DNA from: Macropodus opercularis
Taxonomy: Eukaryota > Chordata > Actinopteri > Anabantiformes > Osphronemidae
NCBI GenBank assembly: GCA_030770545.1
Contig: CM061109.1
Coordinates: 14,802,001-14,866,000, forward strand
DNA: 64,000 nucleotides
Reading direction: 5' to 3'
The first letter of the stretch is position 1, and the number at the start of each line of letters is the position of its first letter. This document shows, piece by piece, positions 1 to 13,808 of this stretch. The notes beneath the pieces are model-generated. The model was not told the DNA's origin, searched no databases, and was given only the letters and a program-made list of their open reading frames with translations. A program made the position numbers and the translations under genes.

Positions 1-1766
1 GTTTGCTCTGCTCGGAAGCCAGAAGTTTCCTCGCTGGTGTTTACTCAGGGCAGAGAGAGCATCAGAGGGAATGTGAGCCGTGTGTACTCAAGGAGGGCTT
101 GCTGCGACACACAGTCCAAACCCGAGACAGAGCTCTCTCCTGCAGCACCGCTCATACATGACGGAAGCTCAAATATTTCCCTTTACCCGCCTTTCCGTGT
201 TGACCGAGTATTACTCATGCGTGTCCTGTACATCCTGGGTGTCATGTGGCTCCTGCTGTGGCGAACATGCACAAATTAAACGACAGAGACCTCATCAACA
301 GGAAGAGCCCTTAAAAACATGACAAAAGGAGGGATCAGAGCACAGATACTGGACAGGCCATAAAAAGAAGTCACATCTGTATTCAGTAGTTAGATTACAC
401 TCATTTCCTCTATTATATCCCTGCCTCGCACCTTAAAGGTGAAAGAAAATGTCTCATTAGCTATGAGCAGCCACAGTTCAGCCTAAAATAACACAATCAC
501 TGATGTCATGATGTGCCTTTGGCTGCAGATGAAGCTGGGACTATTTGTACAGGTTCATTAGTGCTAATTCATGTAAAGTGAGAGGAAGAGATGAGGGAAG
601 AAAGGGAAAGGATGAAAGAGACGGTAATGAATAAGGACTGAAGGAGGCTGGTGTGGGCTCGGCAGATCCCTCCACTGCGTTCACTTCTTATTTCCCACCT
701 TCATTTACATAAGTGCCCTGGCAGAACTGCGTCCCACTGTGTCGCCGCTGCCTCTCATAACATTGTATGTTGGATCAAATTGGTTGCTGAAGTCTAAAGA
801 TATTTTTTAACAACGACCCAGAAAGAAACATTTCTCCCACCATCTATAGGCAGAGCTGCTGTTCCCCACACGCAGCAGTCGGGTGTGTTCAGCCAATCAG
901 GGCTGTCTGTCCTGCCTGTTAGCTTGTCCAGGTGTGACTAATAAAGAGGACCCTGAGGGTAGTTTGACTGTGTTGGCTTCCAAGACGCTGGTATATGTAG
1001 GTAGGCGTGATGGCTGCTGGCCAAGGTAGGCCCTGGTTCATGGCATGTTACATGCGAATGAATATCCAAAGTTGTTACAGTAACTTTGTCTCATCCATCC
1101 AATAATAGTTACCCTGATAGTCATTCTAAAGGAAAAGTCAGTGAACTATGAATCTATGTTCTGTTTCTTATCAATCATTGAAATGTTCCGATATTTTAGT
1201 CTAAACTAAAGTGGTGAACGGACGTCAGGCGTCATCTGAGATTCTATTTTTCATACAAGCCTCTTGCAGCTAAATGTGACGTGGATGCGAATGCAGGTGT
1301 GTTTAATGAGTCTTGTCACGACGTTAGCTTTGCCAGTGGAAGCTGAGAAATGTGGGTGTTGGGCTCTGACTGAGCCTAATTACGTTATTAAGATGCTGCG
1401 ACGCTGCCAAATGTCGACCAAATTACCGGTGCTTTCTTTGGTGATCCTACAGACTGCTGGTCTGCTAGCTAGTGAAAACACCAGCACATCAACCTGTTCG
1501 CTGACAAACTAATACATTTTCTAAAAACATTTTGCTCTTGTTCCTGTTTAATCTCGTCCAGGTTTCTTAATGGTCTTCACCAAGAAGTAAAAGACTAGAG
1601 GAAGAGACCTTGGAAGGAATGAGATGATGCCAGCGCTAAAAACCCGAAGCCGTCATCATCAGAACATTAGAGAAACGAGGGCGCCTTGAGGAATTATGTA
1701 GTTCATTCTTACTCCCTCCAAAAACTTGGCAGCTGGTTTTGAAGGGTGGGCCTGACAGACGGACCA
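1..1766. other. Upstream region of sytl5, no coding gene seen
   Basis: No open frame here is convincing: the longest are about 80 codons and match nothing I know. The last part is likely sytl5 5' UTR. A pyrimidine-rich stretch ending in CAG near 1561 could be the acceptor of the exon that carries the start codon. Just after it is a seven-codon upstream ORF beginning at 1570. The promoter and any upstream non-coding exons could not be placed. Confidence 0.4.
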
Positions 1767-4700
1767 ATGGAGCTGGAGGAGCAGGAGGATCTGAACCTCT
1801 CCTTTCTGCTGGACCATGAACGACAAATGATCCTGAGGGTGCTGCAGAAGGATGAGAAATTAAGGAAGCGAGAGGAGAAGCGGATACGGTGAGGCCTTCA
1901 GCACCATTAGGTCGTCTTGATGTTCGATTGGCTTTTCTTTATAGACGCGATGTTTCTGTTCTACAGGAAACTGAAGAATGAGCTGCTGGAGATGACAAAA
2001 AAAGGAGCTCGTCAATCCCAGGACAGGGGGGAGCGACGTTGTGGTCGCTGCATGAAGCGTTTTGGCCTGATCTTCGACCGCGGGGATCCCTGCGAGGATT
2101 GTAATCTACGCGTCTGCAACGAGTGTCACGTACCAGCTCCCAGCGGATGCCACTGGAAGTGTAAAGTCTGTGCCAAGATCACGTAAGTCGTCAGCATGCA
2201 GGGACCAAAGCAACGTGTTCAACATGGAAGGACACCAGATGGTTTATGACATATCCATTTGGCTGAAAAGTGCCACAGCCCAGACCCAAAAGTCACCCAC
2301 TGCCCCATATGTCTGGCAGTAACACATTTTGCTCATGCTGAGCATAAATTCGGTTCAGCGTTGCCAACTTCACGCAGGATTAACTGGAGGATTTGTATAA
2401 TACATGCACTTTAGCCAGATGTGCCCGTCGGGTCAAACTCGAAAAAAGTATAACTGGTAAACGTTTCTGCCTGTTCCTCAGAACTAATTAGCAAGTTACT
2501 GACAACATGAATACAATAACAAATCAATGCAAGAAATCTGAAACCTCTGCTAGTTCTATAGGAACAAATCCTTGTTTTTTTGTTGTTGTTATTCCTCAGC
2601 TATTGCTGTAGTGTCCACTGCATCATCCACCTACATGTTTAACCCACAAACAAAGTTCAGATGCAGAGAATGACCACGTGAACTAAAAGCAGAAGAATAA
2701 ATATTTACAACGATCGCTTATCGCAGTATTATTCACGGTGTGCGGTGGTGTTGTGCTGATCTGTTCGCAGGGAGCTGAAGGTGGTGACAGGAGAGTGGTT
2801 CATAGAGGAGCGGTCCAAGCGCTTTGAGCGAGACGCGCTGAGCAGCGACGTGATCAAACAGACCATCCTCAACACGCCAAGCAGTGAGTCCGACCATAAA
2901 GCACTTGAGCGTACAGCTGTTATCCAAACCGTAGTGACTTCTGTGGAACTGCTATGTTACTTGGTAGGACGTGCTCATTGTATTAATGGTTTATTGGTGT
3001 CTTTCTCTCAAGACGCCAACAAAAAGTCTACAGAGAAACCAGAGAAGCCAAACACCAGCCGAAATGCAATCCTCAGCGCTATGGATGGTGTCAAGAGGAA
3101 AGGGTAAGCAGCCATTCTGTTCATATTTATTGAGTGAATTTTCAAACCTGAAATATGCATAATAGCAGAGAGTGCACCGCATAAAACGTTGGCCGTTGGG
3201 GAAAGCGAACGCTGCTCAGTTTGGAGACTCAGCAGCACAGCAGTAATTAGATTGTACTGGCTAAGATCACTGCTCATCTCGGCTACGCTCTAATGGTTCC
3301 TGAAGGCATCACAGACTGCTGGAGCTGATCTCCAAAATGTTCTTCTCTTTGCTGGTCTTGCATCGTAAAAGACGTTTCAACATGAGTCTTGACACACGTT
3401 TGAGCCAGTAGATATACCAGACTGTTTGTGTGCAGAAAGATGAAGTTGGAGAAAATAGGCAGCCGACCCGCCTTGAAACCAGAGAATGAAGTCGTGAGTG
3501 CTGGTGCCAAATCAGTTTCTGATGGAGGAGCTCAAAGTGTACGCAGTGGCCGCTCTGCTCAGAGTCCACGTTCTAACAGGTACATCAGTGTCAATCACCC
3601 AAAAAGCAGCACATCGTGCTGCCGATGGATCAAGGAAGTATCAAACATTCTTTTTAATATTTCTTAAAAAGTTCTAATTAAGGCGTCTGACGTTTGTACC
3701 CGCCTCAGTCAGGGTGTTTCCCAGAACTGTTACAGTAATGTGTGTCCTGCCTGGTTGTGTTATTTCTGGTCTCAGGTGTTGACCGCTTGTCGTCTTTTTT
3801 TTTTTTTTGTGTAGGGGCAGTGCGGCAGCCACAAAGTCCTCAGAGATGGTTCCCAACAGCCAGAATTCCCAAAATGCAGACCGATCGTCCGATCCCAACG
3901 GCAACCGCAGGATCAGGGTGAGCAGCTGGTGCAGACACACTGCGCTGCACGAGTGGACACTTCAAGATTCAAATATCATTTGTTTTCGCATGCAGCCCGA
4001 CGGAGCAGAGAGCGTTGACGGTTCACACTCCAGTGACGACACGACTGAGAAGAAGGCTCCCGGCCATCACAGGACGAACCCCGGAACGCCAACCATTTCT
4101 GTGTCCAGGGCCTCGGTCTCATCAGGTGTCACTGTGTTCCCCTCTTACTGAAGTGACGTGACCCCTGCTGTCGTCTCGCAGCTCTCGCACACATCTGAGT
4201 CGCGGTATCAAGATGTTTTAGAGGCAGCACCGTCGAATGGAACGTGATCGTAGGTTGTCTGTTAGACGTTCACTCGACTCAGACTGTCGAGCAGCTCGCA
4301 CAGGATCAAATTATTCTGGTTCCTGGTGGGAGCAGATGTCACATCTCCACAAATTGCACTATTAACTTCCACTCCACCGTCACTTTCTGCTGCTCTTCAT
4401 GTGCTGAACTCCCCCTTTAAGTGTAATCTCCTTCACTCTCGCTGTCAGAGCCTTTATCTCGTCCTGAAGTAGTGTCGTCCAGTCTCGTCTCCACCCATAT
4501 CTACAGTGTGTGTAGTCAGGACATAGATTTGCATAAAGAGCCAACTGTTTTTATTACATGGACAGAAATGTAAGTCACATTTGTGATTTTCTTTTTTAGC
4601 ATCTTGTCGAAGCAGGTAACGATGTGATGACTCATAGTCTGCACCCCCGTCTTGTTCTGTTTCACACTGTTTGCCCCTCGCTCCCTTCAAACGGCATTTT

Positions 4701-7700
4701 TAAAATCACTTTTGTGTTTCGTGTGTTTTTTGTTGTTGTTGTTGTTTTTTTTTTTTGTTCTTGCTCTTCCTCTTCCACATCCCCTCTCATTCTCTTTAAT
4801 CCCTGCACCAGATCACAGTCGCTCGGAGATGGACCTGTCGGCGCCAGGTGGTGAAGCCAGCGAGGACGCCCTGAGTCTCAGAAGCCGTTCGGTTCCTGGG
4901 CTCAATGAAAGCGTAAGCTTCCTCCCTCGGTTGAATTTCTCCACAAGTGCGACTCGTTGAAATGTGTACAGCTCGTTTTGATTTTTTCAGTCTATTTTTA
5001 AACCTATACTGTATGTCCACGTTAAGCTGAAGATCTGTAGGCTGATTAATGCGTCACATGTGGGGCTGAATGTTAATTTCACTTCAAAGAGCCTGACGAG
5101 CATCTAAATGGCTGAACACAGGTGGAGGATGTGCTGGTCAGTTCAGGGCAGCTTTGTTTACCCAGTGTTCATTTGTATTGAAAGTGCTTTTCACAAACGC
5201 ATCATCCTACGCATCTCCGCTCATGGTGGAAAAGTGTTCATGTGCTGAAGTTTACTGTAGACTTTGACTTTGTGATTTTGCACGAAACAAACAAGTAAAC
5301 AAATTTCAGCGCTGACTCGTCTGATTGAATTTATGGAAGGGGGGCGCATCCACCCACGAGTGGCCGCTGTGTGGGAAAACTCGACGGTATATACAAATAG
5401 TATACCTTGGCCTGCTTCCCAGATGTGGTGACCCTTTTGATCTAATCGGATGTCTGTCATTCACAGGAGTTTTCCGATGAGGATGCAGAGGAAGACATTG
5501 ATGTTCTGATGTCGGCCCACAGTAACATTGCTGGACGGCGTCTCAGCACCACAGTGTCAACGGTAACACCTAAAGCTATTAAACACAAAAATAACAACAG
5601 GCTCTTTGAAGCCCTGCGTGCACACAAACACGCACCATCACCCAACACAAGCGTCAGGACTAAATGTTCTGTTGACTGTGCAAACATAGTGAGGCCTGTG
5701 GCCAGAGGACACACAGGTTTGATCACTTGGAGCTGCAGCATTTACCTCCATGAACCTGACTGAAATATTTCTTTTGCTCTGTGCAGTCACATGGTTCGAG
5801 TGAAGATGCTTCATAAATAATGAAGTGAATTTGTACATTTGAAGCTACAATAATCTTTCGTCAACAATGGGTGTGTGTTCTGTTCGTCTTACCTCAGTGT
5901 GACGAGGTAACTCGTCGTTTGCAGAGGTTGTCTTGGCCTCGTACGTTACTATCATAACCCGCCTGGCAGAGACACTTTTATAAACAGCCTAAATGGTTGT
6001 CTTCCTTTCTGACTCTATATTCATTTGCGTGCGCTTGTCGCTGTGTTGCGTAAAAAGATGAGACGGGCTCGTCTGTCTGACTTTTATTGTCCCCTCGTTA
6101 CGGCCATTATGGAGCGGCTTTTGGCAGTATGCATGGAAATGGAGGAGATGAAGACGGACATTATGCAGACAGTTGGGTCTGTCATTGAACCGAGCTCTAA
6201 CATAATCTGCCCCTGTTATGAGTCGCTTTGGGTGAAGGGTCTTGCAGTAATACCCTTGATCTGATGGGGTTTAAGCTTTAGAAATCTTGAATAACTTGAA
6301 TACTAATTTATTAATTAAATCCTATGAAGCTTTCTGAGGCTATGATTAATTATTTAATCATTTAGTGTCTCCCAGTGAGTCGTTTGATTTCCTATGTAGA
6401 GCCCTCATGTCTGCAATGGATCCTCTGAACATATTTAAACCATGGACAGACTAATTTCCTTCATTGCTCGTGTGGTTACAGAAGAATAGTTTAAATGTAT
6501 TATTTCATATAAATAAGACTGCCTCCTGGTAGATTTCAACTGATTCCAGATGAGCTGTAATCTGGTTCTCATCTGATAATCACCATGGAAACCATGTGAT
6601 GTGGTTTCTGGCTGTGCCGCTGGACGCAGGGGTTTCTGCAGCTTCGGGGGCCGGGGGGTCTGTTCAGGGTCTGCCTCTGTCACTAACAAATCAAAATGCT
6701 CAGATCTTTCTTGCCTTCTCCTCTTTCTCCTACTTCCTCTTCGTTTGCCACTTTAATGAACCACCTGCTAGTCTTCAACTCCTGCCTCCGAGAGAAGGTG
6801 GGGGCATCTCAACATTCCTGACTCGGATGCTGAGACTGTAAGCCTCCCGTATGACGTTTGTGCATGCATTTATCACTTGAGCACCAGCAGAAAATTCCAC
6901 CCATTACAACATTCTGAGTAAACATGCATGTCCGGCATGTCAATCTTTGTTTTTAATGCGATTCCAGATGCATCTGTCTTTTATTAGGCTTTGGCTCCTC
7001 ACAGTAAAAAAGTCATTTGCCGGACTGACTCCCCGTAGGAGATGAGGTGGACTTTCCAGTAGAAGCAGCACAGCGTGGCTCAGTCCTGCTGTCACTGATG
7101 GGAGAGAGATATCAGTGGATTAAACCAGCTATTCTGTGCTGAACTGAAACCGTTGTTCCAGACACACAATCGTTGTTGTAATGGCAGTGGTTCTAATAGT
7201 TTTGCTGTCTTCTGTTCTTGAAATTGGTTTTTCAAGTTATACAGTTAACTCTGCAACTCTAACTGGTAAGAATAAGATATTTACACCATGTGATGCAAAC
7301 GTTCGTTCTAATATTTACTGTTCATTCCTCACACTAAACACTCGCTGTTTGTTTTTCTAATTCACATGACCGAAAATTTTATACATTTAGATTTTGAAGA
7401 ATAAATCTAAATAAACAATTGTACGGCTTAGACTATAGCCTTCAGCTACAGGCAGACAGATTGTGACACTGGACCTGTGGGTACAGACATGTAGCCTTTC
7501 AGATCTCCAGCATGGCAGAATTTATTTGTATTGTATGATTGTTTTCTTAATTCTTTTGCAGTGGTTTGTGCTGGGTTTGCATTTTTTACTTGTGGTTGTT
7601 TTGCATCACTTTTTGTGGCGTGAAATGGGTGAATTGATGTAGAAGGACAGGTCCTAGGAGTCTGTACAGCTGCAGTATATTTGGTTTGTTTTACAAGGGA

Positions 7701-9764
7701 ACAAAAGGACTGAAAGTCAGGCAATCTGTCCCATGTACAACCTGAAAAACCAGGAGACTTGTGATGCGAAAGGTGGGCTTTCCTTCAACACGGAGCTCAA
7801 CAACGAGCGATCAGATCAAGATAAAAACAGAGCGGCACCACCTCTCATAGCTTTCAAGACTCCTGGGGCAGCTGTATATGAAACGTTGAAGGAATTGAGC
7901 TTCACCCTTACTTTATTTATGTTCACGTTGGACAGCAACCGCTTATTTCTACCATGTTTCATCACCACCTGTCACGCTTCAGATTATTGTGCTGCTTTTC
8001 TTCATCCTGCTCCTTGTGGCGTTGTTGTTCTGTCTCTAACAGAGTAGTCTAAACAGCATGATGAGTATGTACAGTGAGACCGGCGACTATGGAAACGCCA
8101 GGGTGAGCGGCGAGATCCTGCTGAACATCAGCTACAGCTATAAGACCGGTGCTCTCAACGTCCTGGTGAAAGAGTGTCACAACCTGGCAACGGGAGACGA
8201 GAGGAGGCAGCGCACGGACGCGTGAGACTGGATGCGCACACGCAGCATCTGATTTTATTATCTATCTATTTTTATTTTATTATTCCACATCTGAAAAGTT
8301 ATTGTCAACTTACAGATAACGTGACTTCTCATACTCTTATACCTCACACATTATGACTTAGCCACGTTTTCCACTGGTCCTGCTGATTCATTATCGTCAA
8401 GTAATTACTGTACATTCTGACCTTTAAAACAAGGTTGAGTCATCTGAATCAGGAGCAGCTGAGGCTTCGTGCAACAGGTATAAACAAAATCCTGCTGATC
8501 TCACGTCTGAGTCACCGTGTCCTTCTCATGGCAGCTATGTGAAGACCTACCTGCTGCCAGATACATCACGGCAGAGCAAGAGGAAGACGAGCATCAAGCC
8601 CAATTCCATCAACCCAGTTTTCAACGAGAATCTGAGGGTCAGTGGCTGGAAAAACTCAAGGGCAAACGTTCCGTTGTCTTGTTAATGACGCTGCTCTGTG
8701 TTGTGTAGTATGTGATCAGCCACTCGCAGCTGGAGACGCGCATGCTGCAGGTCTCTGTGTGGCACCACGACCGGTTTGGACACAACAGCTTCCTGGGAGA
8801 AGTGGAACTGAGCTTCGACTCCGGGGACCTCGACTCCAAAAGAGAGGAGTGGTTTTCCCTGCTGCCCCGGGTAGCGACCCCAGTCAGCGTGTTGTCATGT
8901 TCTTCTTCTGTGGTGTGGCGAGACAAATGTGGTGGTCTGTGTTTGTGCAGGTGGAGAGCGGTATAGACGCCACGATGCCTTATAAAGGAGAGCTGACGGT
9001 CGTGTTGAAGTATATACCAGCTGAGAAGAACCTCATGCTTCCTCTGGACCAGATACAAGGTACGTTAATAAAGGTGATGAGCATATTAGATCAGAGAAGC
9101 AAATACAAATGGCTTCATCACTGCAGTATTTCATCTAATAGAACATTTTTCTCCAAACTAAGATTTGGAAGCTACAACTTAAAATAAAGTTGTGGATCCC
9201 AGCAGCATTTTTCTGCCCAGCAGGAGTTTGAGCTAATGACATGTACCCACCAGTGAGCTGCCTCTTGTTAGCAGGGTTAAATTTAGCTTCGGTTTTCTCT
9301 ACCATACCAGACCCAAATAGTATTTTTACTCATAATTTGTACATATTTCCCTGTATTTAAGAATAATCGCTGCTTGTTGCATGTGTTCAAAGCTTCCGCA
9401 GACGCACTGAACCTGGGCGTTGACGAGAAATGAGCAAGAGGGAATTGATTTACCTTTTGATATTTATTAATGATTCCACATCTGGTCCCAGTTTGTGTTA
9501 TTTGTTCTACATCAGATCTTTTACACTTGCATATTCATTTTGATTTCATGCTGACAGCATTCGAATGTCATCAGACATTTAGAAATGTTGTCAAGGGATA
9601 AGATTAGAGGATTAGGTAAATAATGATGGACTGAAATACTCTTCATTGATCAAAACTGTATTAAAAACACAGAACTTTACCAGCCCTGCAGAATCATCCC
9701 TCTGGAAAACAGAATTGCTTTGATCTTTCTTCTTGAGAAACAGCATTCAAATATCTGGATGTTG

Positions 9765-9799
<35 letters not shown>

Positions 9800-10868
9800 C
9801 TTACCAGTTGACTTATTAAAATCAAATTTTTCCGATGCTCTTTTAATCAACAGGCCCTGTAGTTCAGGCCTCTGTAGAGCCGACTGCCTCCGGATTTTCC
9901 AATAGGATTATTAAAGATTCGGGTAAAATTAATTACGCTTCTAAAATAACTGGTAATTAATAAAGCAGGGGAAATTGGTTTTCATTCATCGTTCACAGTC
10001 GATGAACCTGATCTAAATCCCTGGAAAATCAAAGACAGTTTTAAGTTACTCCATTGTCTGTTCGTAGCTCTAATGAAGTTCGTAGATCTAAGCCTCTCTC
10101 AGCATTTCTGCATTTAGTGTTTGCCCCAACTGAAATAAACATGAATTTGTAAACTAAGGAGTGTTTTTCAAATTTCCTGTCCAGTGAAGAAAAGTTTCCT
10201 GAAAGGCAAGAAGACGAGCAGCTTCACTCTGCCTAAAGGCGGCATGGTGGAGCTTCTAGTCAAAGGAGCCAAAAATCTCACCGGTGTCAAGTCTGGAGGC
10301 ACCTCCGATCCTTTCGTTAAAGGGTGAGCTGTTCAAACAAAAAAGGTGTCCTTTTACAAAAAACCCACACTGTGCAGCAAGTCTGTGTTCACGTCCCTCA
10401 GATACCTCCTGCCTGACAGCAACAAGTCGACCAAGCACAAGACGGCAGTGGAGCGTCGCACTGTGAACCCTCAGTGGAACCACACCTTCACCTACTGTGG
10501 CCTGCAGCCCGGGGACCTCAACAACGTCTGCCTGGAGCTCACGGTGTGGGATAAAGAAGCTCTGGCCAGCAACGTCTTCCTCGGAGGAGTCAGGCTGGGA
10601 GCTGGCACAGGTCTGTGGAAGGTTGTGTCCTAGGAAAACAAAGTCTGCTTTGTTAGTATGCAAGACATCTTCAGACGATTTTTCCTCTTGTAAAGGTCAA
10701 AGCCCAGAGCAGGGTTTGAATACAACAGAAGCTGATCTGGCCTCCACAGACTTTGGCTCACATTAGTATTACAAAGCTCAAAGATAAAAGGCCTGAACAT
10801 ATCCTATAAAACACAAATTATTTCATTGTTTCACTGGAAGCTAATAATCTTTAGTTGTACAACTGAGA

Positions 10869-10948
<80 letters not shown>

Positions 10949-11585
10949 AGAGAAAGTAGTTTGATTAAGTGGAGACTGAGGCTTGCTACGCTTGAATATA
11001 CTGTAATGTGGTTAATTAGGGTGAAGTCGAGTGAGATTTAATTGGTTTTGATGTTTCGCTTTAAAAGACAAAAACAAAGTAAAAAAGACGTTTGAGCTAC
11101 TTGTTTTTATTAGTACAGTATGTCTTCATGCGTCTACGTCTTTTACAGCTTTCATTAGACTACATTTAAAGGGTTTTATAATTTGGGAAGCTGACCCATT
11201 TGCCTTCATGCTCATACCGTATGTAAATCTTTATAATCCAGCCTTGTTTTAACTGTAGCTGTATCAGGTTCGGGTGTGAATTTAACATTTTAACACGAGC
11301 AAAAGAATAGAAAAGTAAAAAACACTATTAATGCTAGTTATTTACGAACTATTCTGAATCCGTCGGCTGCTAACATCTGCGTCTATAAAGCAGTGAGGTC
11401 CATCAGGATCATGACGTAGACTGTGTCTCTGCTGCTCTCAAGGTAAAAGCTACGGGAACGAGGTGGACTGGATGGACTCGTATGGGGAGGAGCAGCGGGT
11501 GTGGCAACGCATGATTGAAAACCCAGAAGTCCCTCAGGAGTGCACCCTGATGCTGCGGTCCAGCATGCGCAGGCGCAGCACATGA
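1767..11585 (+). CDS. sytl5: Synaptotagmin-like protein 5 (Slp5), complete, 16 coding exons
   Basis: Rab27 effector that tethers secretory or lysosome-related vesicles to membranes. Exons: 1767-1888, 1967-2182, 2771-2883, 3013-3103, 3436-3579, 3815-3917, 3996-4125, 4812-4912, 5467-5562, 8043-8221, 8535-8637, 8709-8870, 8951-9059, 10185-10323, 10402-10610, 11443-11585, giving 719 residues (human about 730). The N-terminal Slp homology domain reads NLSFLLDHER, then a zinc finger with paired Cys (CGRC, CEDC, CNEC, CKVC; about residues 53-108), then the second helix with TGEWFIEE. A Ser-rich linker follows (about 155-370), with an acidic stretch at EFSDEDAEEDID. The C2A domain lies in exons 10-13 and C2B in exons 14-16 (NPQWNHTF, LTVWDKEA). 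Paralogues Slp4 and Slp3 were considered. Linker motifs such as SLNSMMSVYSETGDYGN, and srpx next door, point to Slp5. The start was chosen because the SHD begins nine residues later, as in relatives. A possible extra exon lies at 6772-6837. Confidence 0.95.
6772..6837 (+). other. sytl5: Candidate in-frame cassette exon of sytl5
   Basis: Within the 2.5-kb intron between exons 9 and 10 there is a 66-bp stretch between CTGCTAG and GTAAGC. It has 22 codons and no stop, and both ends are phase 0, exactly matching the flanking exon phases. It would insert residues beginning SSTPASERRW and ending PDSDAET between STTVST and SSLNSMM, and its Ser-rich, acidic character matches the linker. A pyrimidine-rich run (about 6712-6752) sits 20-60 bases upstream of the acceptor. 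I recall that a human SYTL5 isoform about 22 residues longer exists, but I could not verify this. Confidence 0.55.
9768..9799. repeat. Poly(T) run of 32 bases
   Basis: An uninterrupted run of T in the intron between sytl5 exons 13 and 14. It could be the A-tail of a minus-strand retroposed element, but no recognisable SINE body was seen beside it. Confidence 0.9.
10873..10944. repeat. (AT)n microsatellite, about 36 units
   Basis: Perfect alternating AT tract in the last sytl5 intron (between exons 15 and 16). It creates a spurious Ile-Tyr open frame and is not coding. Such tracts can extrude cruciforms and are length-variable. Confidence 0.97.
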
Positions 11586-13808
11586 GGCAGATGAAGCACA
11601 GACGGAGAGGATTAAAAAGAATAACGGAGGAAGGGGAAAGACGAGGAGGAGGAAGCTGGAGCAGTGGATGGTCCAGAAAAAGCCCGTCCTTTCGCCAACT
11701 TCTTGCTGTGTTAAGATTCCTTCTGTTGTCCAGATCAGCCAGTCATGCCTTACACACTCATGCCCTCGAAATCTAGTCTTGACCAACCGCTGCTGTTTAC
11801 TGCTGTATGTGAAAACCCATGTTGTGACTTACTGTAAGAACCGAATAGCACACGGTGCGACTGCCCTCGCACTGATCCGAATAGAGGCTTAGACATCCCC
11901 AGTGTTCACTGGGCTGAAGCACATGATCACGCTGGGATTCATCTCTCAGGTGGAAAGTGACTACACTATGATGTGATGCTTTTACTTTCACGTGAGCTAA
12001 AGCAGCAGCCACTGATTTTACTTGTGATTAGTTATTGATCTGAGTTCATCTGCCATAACAAGAGCAAACGGCTCATTTCTGCTGTAGAAATGGAAAAGTC
12101 TACCAACGGTCTACAATTTACTTAGTTTTTTAAATTGATTATAGATACAGTAATTATTTTTAGTGGATTTTATGACAAAATTAAACTGCGATGACAAAAG
12201 CTGTTGGGTGTTGAGGATTTCCTGCCATAACTACAATCCCTCGAAGTACATTACAGTCGAAAACCTTGCCCATCAGAAAAAAGTCGTAATCCAATAATAT
12301 ACCGATTAACATTAGTCTTTTAATTGGCCCTAAAATGATACGGTTTAGGAAAATTTTGTTTCCTTTTCGAAATCAATAAATTGATTTCATGCGTTTGTCT
12401 TTCTATTCAGGTATAGTTTCAATGGGAGTGAGTTCTGTTGCACATGTAGCTGCTTAGAGGAGCCTGAATTAGATAAAGGGTTTGTTTAAAGTGACAAAAA
12501 ATTCCGCTCCTCTACTAAAAAACCTCTTCTTAGGGAGTAGACGTTTGCAGTTGAGGCTCACAAAGCAGCTGTTACAACTGTAGTTACTTTCCACCACTGA
12601 TGAAATAAATCTGTGGCACCAAGTCTGGACAGTTTATGCCATTTAGACTAGTTTCAATGTAAATTTACATAACACTGTATCAGTGTGATGGTAGAAAATG
12701 CATGATGACCATTAGACAAAAGAGGTGAAGCTCTGGCATTAGTTAACGCTCAGCAGTGTGATTTTAAATGTTCCCAGGAATCCTGTGTTCTGGAGAGAGA
12801 GACGGCTCCACCGGCTCCCGTCCTGCGATCGATCACGTACTTCACAAAAAAGGTTCTCAAGTTAAATCTCGTAGGAACGTTTTTCTCGTTGAATGCCAGT
12901 TCGTCCAGTTGTCCTTGAGCCCAGAGTAAAACAATTTCACACTGCGTGATTATAGTAATAAATAATACACAACGTTCATAGTACATCATTTAGATGAGAG
13001 GCTTGTGCAATACATGGTCCTTGAAGAAAACTATTGATGTACAGCATGTACTTTCGCTCTTATGTCTGGTTTTCAAGCATCAGATTAATTGTGTTCAAGC
13101 TCATTTTGTCCCAAATGTGTTACCGAATATTTTGAAATAAAAACATTTCAATAAACTGCCTGCTTCATCTATTACTTCTAATATTGGTTTATATGGTTAA
13201 CACCTGTGTTTATGTACAGCTACATAAGTAACCAGACCATTTATGACTGATCTTTAGTCAGAGTCTGAACATGTTCTTTCTAGTCTAGATGTGATGTAAC
13301 ATCACAATCATCCTTGAGGATATTGATTTCAAGCACGTGGTACAAAACACTTGCTGTTGAAGAGACGTGTTTTAAGAGCACAGCTGAAGTTAACAGTTCT
13401 GTGGCAGACATATTTAATCAGAGTATCAGAGTACATCATTATTAGAGAAGTGAATAAATATTAGACAGATGAAAACTTTTCCAGTTTATGCAGAAAAACT
13501 CTTTTGTACAAAACGTTTCTGCCAGAAAATAATAAAATATAAAGGAACACAAGACACATGAATCAATATGATTGTAATGCACTGTAGGACCCATTCCATT
13601 TAGCAACATTTCAATAATTCTGCTTGTTTCAGGAAAGCACCATTTTAAACACACGCACGCACACAGACAGACGGACAAACAAACACCTTTGTGATTTTGG
13701 GCTGAATGAGTTCAGGTAGGAATGTGTGATGGAGACAGAAACAACACAGGAGGAAAAGATCAAACGTGGCCGACAGTCCGTGGAAGTGCACCGAAAGGTC
13801 GGGGAGTT
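11586..13808. other. Convergent 3' region between sytl5 and srpx
   Basis: No coding sequence seen. It should hold the 3' UTRs of both genes. Plus-strand AATAAA signals that could end sytl5 occur at 12604, 13136 and 13150. A minus-strand ATTAAA (plus-strand tttaat at 13413-13418) could end srpx. If these are used, the two transcripts come very close or overlap. Confidence 0.5.
13136..13155 (+). promoter_or_regulatory. sytl5: Two closely spaced AATAAA polyadenylation signals, likely sytl5
   Basis: AATAAA at 13136-13141 and again at 13150-13155, about 1.55 kb past the sytl5 stop codon. The assignment to sytl5 is inference; an earlier AATAAA at 12604 is an alternative. Confidence 0.4.

Noticed and set aside
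1264..1512. 82-codon ORF upstream of sytl5 as an exon or gene
   Set aside because: No family match and no consistent splice sites; the length is as expected by chance.
8642..9187. 181-codon plus-strand ORF overlapping sytl5
   Set aside because: It reads the wrong frame of the GC-rich C2A exons (8709-8870 and 8951-9059) and through introns; it is a shadow of sytl5.
10826..11041. ORF with Ile-Tyr repeats
   Set aside because: It is produced by the (AT)n microsatellite at 10873-10944.
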